10,878 bases of DNA from the NCBI GenBank assembly GCA_030667285.1, contig DAOUWE010000010.1:1-10878 (forward strand), read 5' to 3'. Source of the stretch: Candidatus Shapirobacteria bacterium. GTDB taxonomy: Bacteria; Patescibacteriota; Microgenomatia; UBA12405; JAUWLS01. Position numbers and translations under genes: made by a program. Below, in pieces: positions 1-6,302 of this stretch (positions are counted from its first letter, which is position 1; each line of letters opens with the position of its first letter). Under the pieces are notes generated by a model. The model ran no database searches. It worked only from the letters and a program-made list of their open reading frames with translations, and had not been told where the DNA came from.

Positions 1-425
1 GCACTCCCATACTCAAAAAGCTCATCTTTATCAAACAACAAACCTACTTCTTTCTCCGCCGCCTCTACCGAATCCGAAGCATGCATTATATTATTCTGTC
101 CACTCATTCCAAAATCTCCCCTAATCGACCCCGCTTCCGCCTCTCTCCCTTTCGTTGGTCCCACTATCTTTCTAACCGCCGAAACCACCTCTAAGCCCTG
201 CCAGCACATGGCCACAATCGGTGTCCATTTCATATATTTTTTAAGGTCATCAAAAAAACTCCTATCTTTGTGATGTTTATACCATTCGTCTAAAATATCA
301 TCCGTCAAAACCAACATTTTTAACCCCACCAATTTCAACCCCTTCTTCTCAAACCGAGATATGATCTCCCCTACCAGGCCTCTCTGCATCCCGTCCGGTT
401 TCACCAATACCACTGTTTTTTGCAT
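1..425 (-). CDS. ndk: Nucleoside diphosphate kinase, C-terminus cut by window edge
   Basis: Transfers the gamma-phosphate of ATP to nucleoside diphosphates through a phosphohistidine intermediate, in the cytoplasm. The first 141 residues are in the window. They open with QKTVVLVKPDGMQRGLVG, the usual NDK start with the phosphate-binding lysine in VKPD (K9). They also contain RGDFG (102-106) and NNIMHASDS, where H115 is the expected catalytic histidine. NDKs are usually 140-155 residues, so only a short tail is missing. The ATG at 425-423 gives the standard N-terminus. No Shine-Dalgarno precedes it, but TAGAAT lies exactly 6 nt upstream, which suggests a leaderless transcript. About 1 kb of non-coding DNA lies upstream, so it probably has its own promoter. 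The identification is secure. Confidence 0.95.
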   Translation of the reverse strand, partial: MQKTVVLVKPDGMQRGLVGEIISRFEKKGLKLVGLKMLVLTDDILDEWYKHHKDRSFFDDLKKYMKWTPIVAMCWQGLEVVSAVRKIVGPTKGREAEAGSIRGDFGMSGQNNIMHASDSVEAAEKEVGLLFDKDELFEYGS

Positions 426-742
426 AAACTAATTCTACATCAAAAATTATTAAGAAAAAATCCTTCCATTAAACCAAAAACCAACCATTCTCCTCCTTCT
501 CCGCCATTTTTTCTCATTATCCATTTTGGCAACCAACCATTTTGTTTGCCATTTCCCTACTTACATATCCTATATCATTATTTTTTTACCCATCATTTTC
601 CCTCAAAATATTATAAGCCTTTAACAAAAAATAAAACTTTAACAAAAAAATAAAAACCATTTTCCCTCCTCAATCTTTAAATTGCACCATCTCGCCTTTT
701 CGAACCTACAAAAAAAATTCCAAGCCAAAAAACACAAGAACT
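426..742. other. AT-rich intergenic stretch without a gene
   Basis: No reading frame here looks like a protein on either strand; the one open frame on the plus strand is Lys/Pro/His/Phe-rich low-complexity sequence. Visible structure is minor. There is an imperfect tandem duplication at 620-657 (TTTAAC-A6-T-A4-C, then TTTAAC-A7-T-A5-C). A 6-bp inverted repeat TGGCAA/TTGCCA lies at 527-532 and 546-551 with a 13-nt loop. Confidence 0.6.
432..437 (-). promoter_or_regulatory. Candidate -10 box for ndk
   Basis: TAGAAT on the minus strand (5 of 6 matches to TATAAT) ends 6 nt before the ndk ATG. A transcript would then begin at or next to the start codon. No convincing -35 is visible 16-18 bp upstream. 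The same spacing recurs at other gene starts in this window. Confidence 0.45.
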
Positions 743-938
743 AAAAATACCCCCACTCTATTAAATTCCTCATTTCATCAACCACAAGTCCTTAAAACCA
801 CAAGTCCTCAAAACCACAAAATTAATTCGGAAAAAATACCCCCACTCTATTAAATTCCTCATTTCATCAACCACAAGTCCTTAAAACCACAAGTCCTCAA
901 AACCACAAAATTAATTCGGAAAAAATACCCCCACTCTA
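743..938. repeat. 89-bp tandem repeat, 2.2 copies
   Basis: Two complete, identical 89-bp units (743-831 and 832-920) are followed by the first 18 bases of a third (921-938). Each unit begins AAAAATACCCCCACTCTA. Inside each unit are two 16-bp subrepeats differing at one base: AACCACAAGTCCTTAA at 780-795 and AACCACAAGTCCTCAA at 796-811. A degenerate third starts AACCACAAAATT at 812. The period is not a multiple of three and frames close within one or two units, so it is not a coding repeat. It is not a CRISPR, because nothing unique separates the copies. Function unknown. The perfect identity suggests recent or ongoing copy-number change. Confidence 0.9.
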
Positions 939-1471
939 ACAATGTCCAAAAATATCACTCCCTTCTCTCCCAACCTAAAGAAAAAAAACACTCTAAGCCC
1001 CGAATTCGGTTATTTGCGATAAATAATCAATAAATCTATTTACCGCATTTCTTTTTCCAACAAAGGATACAATGTACTACACTTCTGTACAAAACACATC
1101 TCTTTTTCCGCACTCAACTTCTTGCTAAACAAACACCAAAAAAACAGTCTTTCCTTCACTTTTCCACCTAAAAAACCTACCCAAAAAGCGTTTTTTCGAT
1201 TTTTAACCCATTACTCTTCCCACTCATCTTTTTTTTCCAAAACAACCCAAATTCAATAATCGCAATTTTAAAACCCAAAATCCAAAAAATAACCGCATCT
1301 TAAGGCCTTCTTTGCCCCAAAACCCTTTCCGACCCTTTCTTCTTGTTTTGCTCTTTATCTCAAAAAAACCTTTTAAAATAACAAAACGGAAAAAACACCT
1401 TAGAACAGAGAAAAAGAGGAAAAATAAAATCTTATCAGAAAATTAACCTCTCTGCCAACTCGTGCCTAAAC
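939..1471. other. Intergenic region with palindrome and hairpin, no gene
   Basis: No plausible protein or tRNA is visible. Notable elements are the perfect palindrome CCGAATTCGG (1000-1009) and, close by, an inverted repeat with 11-nt arms, TGCGATAAATA (1015-1025) and TATTTACCGCA (1037-1047), around an 11-nt loop. As minus-strand RNA the single mismatch becomes a G-U pair. A run of eight T on the minus strand (988-981) lies about 26 nt beyond the hairpin, which is too far for a classical intrinsic terminator. A short palindrome AAGGCCTT lies at 1302-1309. The region is downstream of the M16 peptidase gene and could hold its 3' end, but no clear terminator is seen. Confidence 0.5.
1015..1047 (-). 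repeat. Inverted repeat, 11-bp stem with 11-nt loop
   Basis: Arms TGCGATAAATA and TATTTACCGCA pair at 10 of 11 positions as DNA, and at all 11 as minus-strand RNA when one G-U pair is counted. It sits 5 bp from the palindrome CCGAATTCGG. It could be a weak mRNA 3'-end structure for the minus-strand genes or a protein-binding site; the sequence does not decide between them. Confidence 0.5.
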
Positions 1472-2710
1472 TTAAGATACCACCACTAATCGGAACTCTT
1501 CTTCCGCAAAAAACTCTTTCGCCAACTTCTTTACCTCTTTCATCTCCACTTTCCTATACTTTTCAAGTTCTTCTAGGGGCTTCGTCAACTTTTTCTCCAA
1601 AAGCAATCTGCTACCCACAAAATCGGCCCAAAAATCAGTCCTGTCCATTGCCAAAGCCAATCTTCCGCTCAAATACTCCTTAGCCATAAAAATGTCTTCT
1701 TTCTCAATTCCGCTTCCTATATTCAAATACTCTTTCTTAGCTGCCCGCACCACTTCATTCAGTTTTTCTTTAGTTACTCCCGCCTGTACCCCTACAAATC
1801 CTGCTTCCTCCAAGCTATTACTTACCGAAAACACATAATAAGCCGCTCCCATCTTTTCCCGGATTCTCTGATATAGCCGAGAAGAAGTATTTCCCGCCAA
1901 AACCACATCCAATAATCTCATGGCATATCTTCTATCATCCACTCTGGTAACTGATGGCACTCCTAAAACAAAATGGGCCTGATCCAGCTTCTTTTTCTTC
2001 TTAAGCTCCCTTTCTTCTCCAAACTCCATTACTACCTTCGGTAAAACATCTTTTTTCTTTTTAAACGAAGAAAAGTACCTTTTTACCCAACTCTTCACCT
2101 CTTTCGCCTTATTTCCCAAATCTCCACTCACTATTACTACCATCTCAGAAGCATTAAAATACCGATCTCTAAAATCAACCAGATCTTTCTTCTTGATGCT
2201 CAAAACTGTCTCTTTTGTGCCTAAAACATTCCAACATCCTACTTTCTTTGGCTTATACATCAAATTATAAAAATCGCCCCCGATCCCCCGCATCGGATTA
2301 TCCTCATACATATTTATTTCCTCCACCACTACCCCCAATTCTTTTTCCAACTCTTTTTCCGGAAACGTCGGATTCAAAAGCATGTCCGAAATTATCTCCA
2401 AACCCCACTCTAAATGTTCCGGACTGGTCTTTACGTAGTACTCAGTGTGTTCATGGCTAGTGGCCGCATTATGCACCGATCCCACACGATCAAATTCCTT
2501 ACTGATTTCCGTCGCCGTTTTTCTCTTTTTCGTCCCCTTAAAGGCCATATGTTCTAAAAAATGACTTATCCCCCACAATCGCCTCTCTTCATACTTGGAC
2601 CCAATCTTAACCATTACTTGCACCGTTACCGACGACAGTCCTTCCAATGGAACCAAACATCCTCTTACTCCATTCGAAAGCTCAAAATACTCATACTTCG
2701 GGTCAACCAC
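1472..2710 (-). CDS. M16 family zinc peptidase (insulinase/processing-peptidase type)
   Basis: Predicted zinc metallopeptidase of 412 residues, the length of single-unit bacterial M16B enzymes that pair as homo- or heterodimers to degrade peptides. The inverted zinc motif HxxEH is present as HFLEH (H50, E53, H54), and the third ligand lies in VVVEEINMYED (E130/E131), at the expected distance of about 76 residues. The second M16 domain shows NTSSRLYQRIREKMGAAYYV, close to the family's SSRLFQxIREKxGLAY. Both features argue for an active subunit. No signal peptide is seen, so it is probably cytoplasmic. The start is GTG at 2710, the first start codon after the tmk stop; only GGG separates the two genes and both are in the same frame. 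It is probably co-transcribed with tmk. The exact substrate is unknown. Confidence 0.93.
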   Translation of the reverse strand: MVDPKYEYFELSNGVRGCLVPLEGLSSVTVQVMVKIGSKYEERRLWGISHFLEHMAFKGTKKRKTATEISKEFDRVGSVHNAATSHEHTEYYVKTSPEHLEWGLEIISDMLLNPTFPEKELEKELGVVVEEINMYEDNPMRGIGGDFYNLMYKPKKVGCWNVLGTKETVLSIKKKDLVDFRDRYFNASEMVVIVSGDLGNKAKEVKSWVKRYFSSFKKKKDVLPKVVMEFGEERELKKKKKLDQAHFVLGVPSVTRVDDRRYAMRLLDVVLAGNTSSRLYQRIREKMGAAYYVFSVSNSLEEAGFVGVQAGVTKEKLNEVVRAAKKEYLNIGSGIEKEDIFMAKEYLSGRLALAMDRTDFWADFVGSRLLLEKKLTKPLEELEKYRKVEMKEVKKLAKEFFAEEEFRLVVVS

Positions 2711-2713
2711 CCC

Positions 2714-3403
2714 TTATTCTATCACTTCAATCTTCTCCACTACTTTCACTACTTTCTTATGAATCTCTTCCGGAGTCAAAAGTCTCCCTCTTTCAACACA
2801 CTCTATTTTTACCCACTCTTTTTTCCAATCACACATTTTTAAAAACGCCCGATGGGAACTCTCTTGATGTTCTAAATCCCTCTCCGCCTCATCTCCATCC
2901 TCTCCTTTGAGATATCCCCTACTTTTCCTTTTTTTTAGAAGCTCCTGGCAGAATACCGGACCCACTGATAAAAGTATAACCAGGTTCGGCTTCAGTATTC
3001 CTAACTCTTCAAAACCCACCTTCCACAACCACTCTCTCAATTTCTCTTTTCCCCTTCCTTTCTGCTTGGCTACTTGATGACCAAAATTAGACGTAAAATA
3101 ACGATTCGACACTACCCACTTCCCCTCTTCTAGCACCGCCTTCCCTGTATCTCTACTCCAAGTATATTCATCCAACATATAAGGCAAAACCCCCATATAT
3201 CCACTAATTTCAGAAAACGGACCATGCTCTCCTTTCAAATACTCACCCGCCAACTCTCCAAAGGGAGAATCATAATATCTGGGAAAATCTATTTCTACAA
3301 AACCGGTCTTCTTTTTCTTTAAATATTCCTTCAACAACCCAAACTGCACCGTCTTGCCTGCCCCATCCGCCCCCTCAATCGCTATAAATTTTCCTTTTTT
3401 CAC
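2714..3403 (-). CDS. tmk: Thymidylate kinase (dTMP kinase)
   Basis: Phosphorylates dTMP to dTDP with ATP for DNA synthesis; cytoplasmic, 229 residues, slightly longer than the usual 205-215. The P-loop is GADGAGKT (11-18). DFPRY (39-43) corresponds to the substrate-site segment after the first helix. The lid region is Arg/Lys-rich (KKRKSRGYLKG, about 157-167). The normally conserved DR(Y/H) motif reads SNRYFTSN, with Asn at position 100 in place of Asp and Arg101 kept. The start is GTG at 3403, with TAAAGT 6 nt upstream and no Shine-Dalgarno. It is followed at once by the M16 peptidase gene (TAA-GGG-GTG). A related deoxynucleoside kinase is a less likely alternative. Confidence 0.9.
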   Translation of the reverse strand: MKKGKFIAIEGADGAGKTVQFGLLKEYLKKKKTGFVEIDFPRYYDSPFGELAGEYLKGEHGPFSEISGYMGVLPYMLDEYTWSRDTGKAVLEEGKWVVSNRYFTSNFGHQVAKQKGRGKEKLREWLWKVGFEELGILKPNLVILLSVGPVFCQELLKKRKSRGYLKGEDGDEAERDLEHQESSHRAFLKMCDWKKEWVKIECVERGRLLTPEEIHKKVVKVVEKIEVIE

Positions 3404-3409
3404 TTCTAC

Positions 3410-3415
3410 ACTTTA
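3410..3415 (-). promoter_or_regulatory. Candidate -10 box for tmk
   Basis: TAAAGT on the minus strand (4 of 6 matches to TATAAT) ends exactly 6 nt before the GTG start of tmk. No -35 is recognisable. It is plausible because tmk is separated from the upstream gene by about 160 bp, but weak on its own. Confidence 0.3.
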
Positions 3416-3448
3416 CCACATCCGACCTTCCTCTTTTGTTTACCTATA

Positions 3449-3488
3449 GCAGGTCGTCCTGAGCGAACGAAGAAAGTCGAAGGACTGC
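3449..3488. repeat. Dispersed intergenic hairpin repeat (CCTGAGCGAA...GTCGAAGGA type)
   Basis: The segment reads GTCGTCCTGAGCGAACGAAG followed by AAAGTCGAAGGACTGC. This matches a short hairpin sequence known to recur between genes in many bacterial and metagenome-derived genomes. The arms GTCCT (3456-3460) and AGGAC (3481-3485) pair, with outer GCA/TGC and inner CGA/TCG pairing. It lies in the gap between the 104-aa gene and tmk. No T-run follows it on either strand, so it is not a standard terminator. Only one copy is in this window. Its mobility mechanism, if any, is not visible here. Confidence 0.7.
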
Positions 3489-3566
3489 ATTTTCCTCCAC
3501 AGTTCTACAACACTACCGCACCACTCCCTAAACATCAATTTCCGTTCCTTTTTCGTCTCTCCCTCC

Positions 3567-3881
3567 CTACGATTCATCAAAACCAACCCCCATCACTCCC
3601 CAAACAGATCTTGGTGGCCAACCCTCTCTTTTCACCTCCTGTCGACCTCCTCTCAATCTTCTGTAACTATCAGAATGCCTCCTAACTTCAACCGGATCGA
3701 CAATATCACCATCTCTTACTCTCTTAGCCAGTTCAACATGTCTATTTAAATAATCCACCACCCCTTCTCCCGCACCCAATCCCAATCTTTCTATTTTTTT
3801 CCTTTGCTCAAAAGTCAGTAATTCACGAATGCCTTTCCCAAAACCGGGCCCATCCAAAACACTCCTCTTTCTTTCATTCAT
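3567..3881 (-). CDS. Hypothetical protein, 104 residues, unrecognised
   Basis: I do not recognise a family. The protein is soluble, basic and rich in Gly and Arg, with no membrane segment, signal peptide or cysteine. A predicted helical region (about residues 18-60, RELLTFEQRKKIERLGLG onward, through YLNRHVELAKRVRDG) is followed by an Arg-rich stretch (VRRHSDSYRRLRGGRQEVKR) and a short Gly/Trp-rich tail. The ATG at 3881 follows the leuS stop after GGG and is in the same frame, so it is probably translated from the same mRNA. G-rich third codon positions match the neighbouring minus-strand genes, which supports it as a real gene. Possible nucleic-acid binding is a guess from charge alone. Confidence 0.65.
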   Translation of the reverse strand: MNERKRSVLDGPGFGKGIRELLTFEQRKKIERLGLGAGEGVVDYLNRHVELAKRVRDGDIVDPVEVRRHSDSYRRLRGGRQEVKREGWPPRSVWGVMGVGFDES

Positions 3882-3884
3882 CCC

Positions 3885-5747
3885 CTATTTTACCACCAAA
3901 CTCACCATCTTCCCCGGCACATAAATCTCCTTCAACACCTCTTTCTTCTCTGTCCATTTCTTGACCATTTCATTGTCTTTGGCCATTTTTAATACTTCTT
4001 TTTGGTTTTCTACCTTGTCGCTTTCTATTTCTATCCTGCCCCGCACCTTTCCGTTCACCGAAACCGGTATCTCTATCTTCTCCGACACTAAATACTTCTC
4101 CTCCCATTCGGGCCACTCTGTCTGATGCACCGAATTCTTATTTTCCAATTTCTTCCACAATTCTTCCGTTAAGATCGGTGCATAGGGAGCCAACACTCTC
4201 ACCAGCATCTCCATTTCTTTCTTTCCCAATCCGTCTTTCATCTTCTCTAGTTCATTCACCATCTTCATCATCGCCGCTACTCCCGTATTAAAACTATACC
4301 CATCAATATCTTCCGTCACCTTTTTCACTGTCTTATTCACTATCACTTTCACCTCTTGACTGCTAACATCTAATAATTTCCCACTTCCTATCAGCTTTTC
4401 AAACCTATCCAAAAATCTTTTTACCCCCCTCAAGGCATTCTCATCCCAAGCCATTACTCCATCATACGGCCCGATAAACATCAAATAAGTTCTCGTAGCA
4501 TCCACCCCATACTGTTCCCAAATCCTATCCGGCGCAACCGCATAACGCTCCCGACTCTTGCTCATTCTCTGCCCGTCCGAACCCAAAATTACCCCGTGCA
4601 CTACCCTCTTCTGATAAGGCTCCTTACCCGGCACCACTCCAATATCGTTCAAAAATTTATGCCAAAATCGCGAATACAAAAGATGCAAGGTCGTATGCTC
4701 ATCCCCACCAAAATAGACATCCACCGGCATCCATTCTTTCAGTTTATCCATATCCCCCAACTTTTCATTGTTCTTGGAATCTATATATCTCAAAAAATAC
4801 CAACTTGATCCTGCCCAGTTAGGCATAGTGTCCGTTTCTCTCCTGGCCCCCCCTCCGCAAGTCGGACATTTGGTCTCTACCCACTCCTTTACTTCCGCCA
4901 AAGGCGATTCTCCCGTTCCTGTCGGTTGATACTTTTCAATATCAGGTAAAGTTATCGGAAGTTCGTCTTCCGGAACCGGCACCCACCCGCACTTTCCACA
5001 ATTTACCATCGGAATCGGCTCTCCCCAATAATGCTGTCTGGAAAATATCCAATCTCTCAAGTGATATGACACCGTCTCCTTCCCTAGTCCTTTCTCTTCC
5101 AACCAACCAATCGTTTTTTTAATCGCTTCTTCCGGCACCATTCCGTTTATAAAATCGGAATTAATCATTTCCCCCTCATCTGTATTTGCTAAAGCTCCTT
5201 TAGAAAAATCCCATTCTTTTTCCGGTTTCACTACCGGCACCACTTCCAAGCCAAATTTCTTAGCAAACTCCCAATCCCTCTGGTCATGGGCCGGAACTGA
5301 CATAATCGCCCCTGTACCATACGAAATCAAAACAAAATCCGAAACCCAAACCGGGATCTCCTTCCCATTAACCGGATTTATGGCTGTTAACCCCGTATCC
5401 ACTCCCGTCTTTTCCTTCGAAAGTTCCGCCCTTTCTAATTCTGACTTCGTCTCCGCTTTTTCTACATACTCCCTCACTTCTTTCTTGTCTAATTTCTCCA
5501 CCAAAGGATGTTCCGGAGCCAAAACCATAAACGTCGCCCCCCACAAAGTATCCGACCTGGTCGTAAACACCTCTATCTCATCTCCTTCAAAACCCTCTCC
5601 TTGAATCTTAAACTTAACCCTGGCTCCCTTGCTCTTTCCAATCCAATTTCTCTGTGCCGCCATTACTGATTTCGGAAAATCTACTTCGTCCAACTCATCC
5701 GCCAGCCTATCCGCATATTTTGTAATTCTCAACATCCACTGATCCAA
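3885..5747 (-). CDS. leuS: Leucyl-tRNA synthetase, large C-terminal part
   Basis: Charges tRNA-Leu with leucine. These 620 residues hold most of the enzyme: the CP1 editing domain with the threonine-rich segment FTTRSDTLWG (61-70) and YGTGAIMSVPAHD (143-155), a second Cys set (C250/C253 and C294/C297), the catalytic signature DGQRMSKS (391-398, the KMSKS loop), the anticodon-binding helices and a C-terminal tail (VSVNGKVRGRIEIE region). It is in the same frame as the N-terminal part (5751-6230), separated only by TAA plus one sense codon. The start shown is TTG at 5747, which in an intact gene would be the Leu of the segment ELDQWMLRITKYADRL. A weak AGGA lies about 9 nt upstream, so reinitiation is possible. 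Alone it lacks the HIGH motif and cannot form a full active site. It is either half of a split enzyme, part of a decaying gene, or the product of a sequence error. Confidence 0.9.
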   Translation of the reverse strand: MDQWMLRITKYADRLADELDEVDFPKSVMAAQRNWIGKSKGARVKFKIQGEGFEGDEIEVFTTRSDTLWGATFMVLAPEHPLVEKLDKKEVREYVEKAETKSELERAELSKEKTGVDTGLTAINPVNGKEIPVWVSDFVLISYGTGAIMSVPAHDQRDWEFAKKFGLEVVPVVKPEKEWDFSKGALANTDEGEMINSDFINGMVPEEAIKKTIGWLEEKGLGKETVSYHLRDWIFSRQHYWGEPIPMVNCGKCGWVPVPEDELPITLPDIEKYQPTGTGESPLAEVKEWVETKCPTCGGGARRETDTMPNWAGSSWYFLRYIDSKNNEKLGDMDKLKEWMPVDVYFGGDEHTTLHLLYSRFWHKFLNDIGVVPGKEPYQKRVVHGVILGSDGQRMSKSRERYAVAPDRIWEQYGVDATRTYLMFIGPYDGVMAWDENALRGVKRFLDRFEKLIGSGKLLDVSSQEVKVIVNKTVKKVTEDIDGYSFNTGVAAMMKMVNELEKMKDGLGKKEMEMLVRVLAPYAPILTEELWKKLENKNSVHQTEWPEWEEKYLVSEKIEIPVSVNGKVRGRIEIESDKVENQKEVLKMAKDNEMVKKWTEKKEVLKEIYVPGKMVSLVVK

Positions 5748-5750
5748 TTC

Positions 5751-6230
5751 TTATTTTCCTGCTACCGCCACACAGCGCTCACAGTTTCCGTCTACCACTT
5801 CTTCATTGTCCAATCCTGTTTTACATTCCGGACACCAATTTATTGGCTTCTTTTCTTTATAAGCCAAACCATGCTTAAAAAGCTGTAAAAAAATCCACTG
5901 TGTCCACTTATAATACGAAGGATCCGTCGTATTTATTTCCCTCTCCCAATCAAATGAAAAAGCCAGTTTTTTCATTTGTCGTCGAAAAGTATCCACATTT
6001 TCTTTTGTGATTATCTGCGGTTTTACTCCCATTTTTACAGCATAATTCTCCGCCGGCAAACCAAAGGCATCCCATCCCATCGGAAACATCACCTCATACC
6101 CTTCCATCCTTTTTTTTCGGGCATAAACATCCGCCCCGGTCATCGTAAATGCATGACCGATATGAAGCCCTTCTCCTGAAGGATACGGAAACTCCACCAA
6201 TACATACATTTTTTTCTTTTTACGGTCCAT
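5751..6230 (-). CDS. leuS: Leucyl-tRNA synthetase, N-terminal part (ended by in-frame TAA)
   Basis: Start of LeuRS, 159 residues. It carries EFPYPSGEGLHIGH with the class I HIGH motif at 23-26, GWDAFGLPAENYAVK (52-66), and a zinc knuckle with C133/C136 and C150/C153 (CPEC...CERC). The reading frame then meets TAA (5753-5751), and LeuRS similarity resumes two codons later in the same frame. At the 5' end the enzyme is also short. Most LeuRS proteins have about 30-40 residues before PYPSG, including a conserved Trp-containing helix; here there are only 14, and an in-frame TAA lies 9 nt upstream of the ATG (TAA AAT CAG AGG ATG). AGAGG directly abuts the ATG, too close for a normal Shine-Dalgarno, and TAAAAT lies 6 nt upstream. 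Transcribed divergently from the FAD dehydrogenase gene. Confidence 0.88.
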   Translation of the reverse strand: MDRKKKKMYVLVEFPYPSGEGLHIGHAFTMTGADVYARKKRMEGYEVMFPMGWDAFGLPAENYAVKMGVKPQIITKENVDTFRRQMKKLAFSFDWEREINTTDPSYYKWTQWIFLQLFKHGLAYKEKKPINWCPECKTGLDNEEVVDGNCERCVAVAGK

Positions 6231-6236
6231 CCTCTG

Positions 6237-6242
6237 ATTTTA
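6237..6242 (-). promoter_or_regulatory. Candidate -10 box for leuS
   Basis: TAAAAT on the minus strand (5 of 6 matches) ends 6 nt before the leuS ATG in the 72-bp divergent gap. No good -35 sits 17 bp upstream. An alternative is TTGAAA further upstream with a weak TATTTG box 16 bp later, which would give a short leader carrying AGAGG. Confidence 0.45.
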
Positions 6243-6290
6243 CACCAAATACCCTACTCACAAAAACTTTCAACAAAACTTATTTTCTTG

Positions 6291-6296
6291 TACAAT
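6291..6296 (+). promoter_or_regulatory. Candidate -10 box for the FAD dehydrogenase gene
   Basis: TACAAT (5 of 6 matches) ends 6 nt before GTG at 6303. The -35 region is weak (TTTCAA, 17 bp upstream). It favours GTG 6303 over the in-frame TTG at 6288, which lies partly upstream of the box. Confidence 0.45.
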
Positions 6297-6302
6297 CTCT
6301 TT

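Noticed and set aside
420..653. Open plus-strand frame of 77 codons in the left gap
   Set aside because: Low-complexity Lys/Pro/His/Phe-rich product, TTG start overlapping ndk, no promoter-like or family signal; explained by AT/C-rich non-coding DNA.
743..938. CRISPR array
   Set aside because: The 89-bp units abut directly with no unique spacers, only two full copies exist, and no cas genes are present.
426..1471. Replication origin
   Set aside because: No DnaA-box cluster (TTATNCACA) is seen, no dnaA/dnaN nearby, and the C-over-G skew does not switch sign.
3449..3488. Intrinsic terminator of the leuS operon
   Set aside because: The stem is interrupted and no T-run follows on the minus strand; the sequence matches a dispersed repeat instead.
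3885..6230. TAA read as a sense codon in leuS
   Set aside because: TAA ends several other genes in this window and no known Patescibacteria code reassigns TAA.
6288..6302. TTG at 6288 as start of the FAD dehydrogenase
   Set aside because: It overlaps the candidate -10 box; GTG 6303 lies 6 nt after the box and still leaves a normal lead into the Rossmann fold. Not fully excluded.
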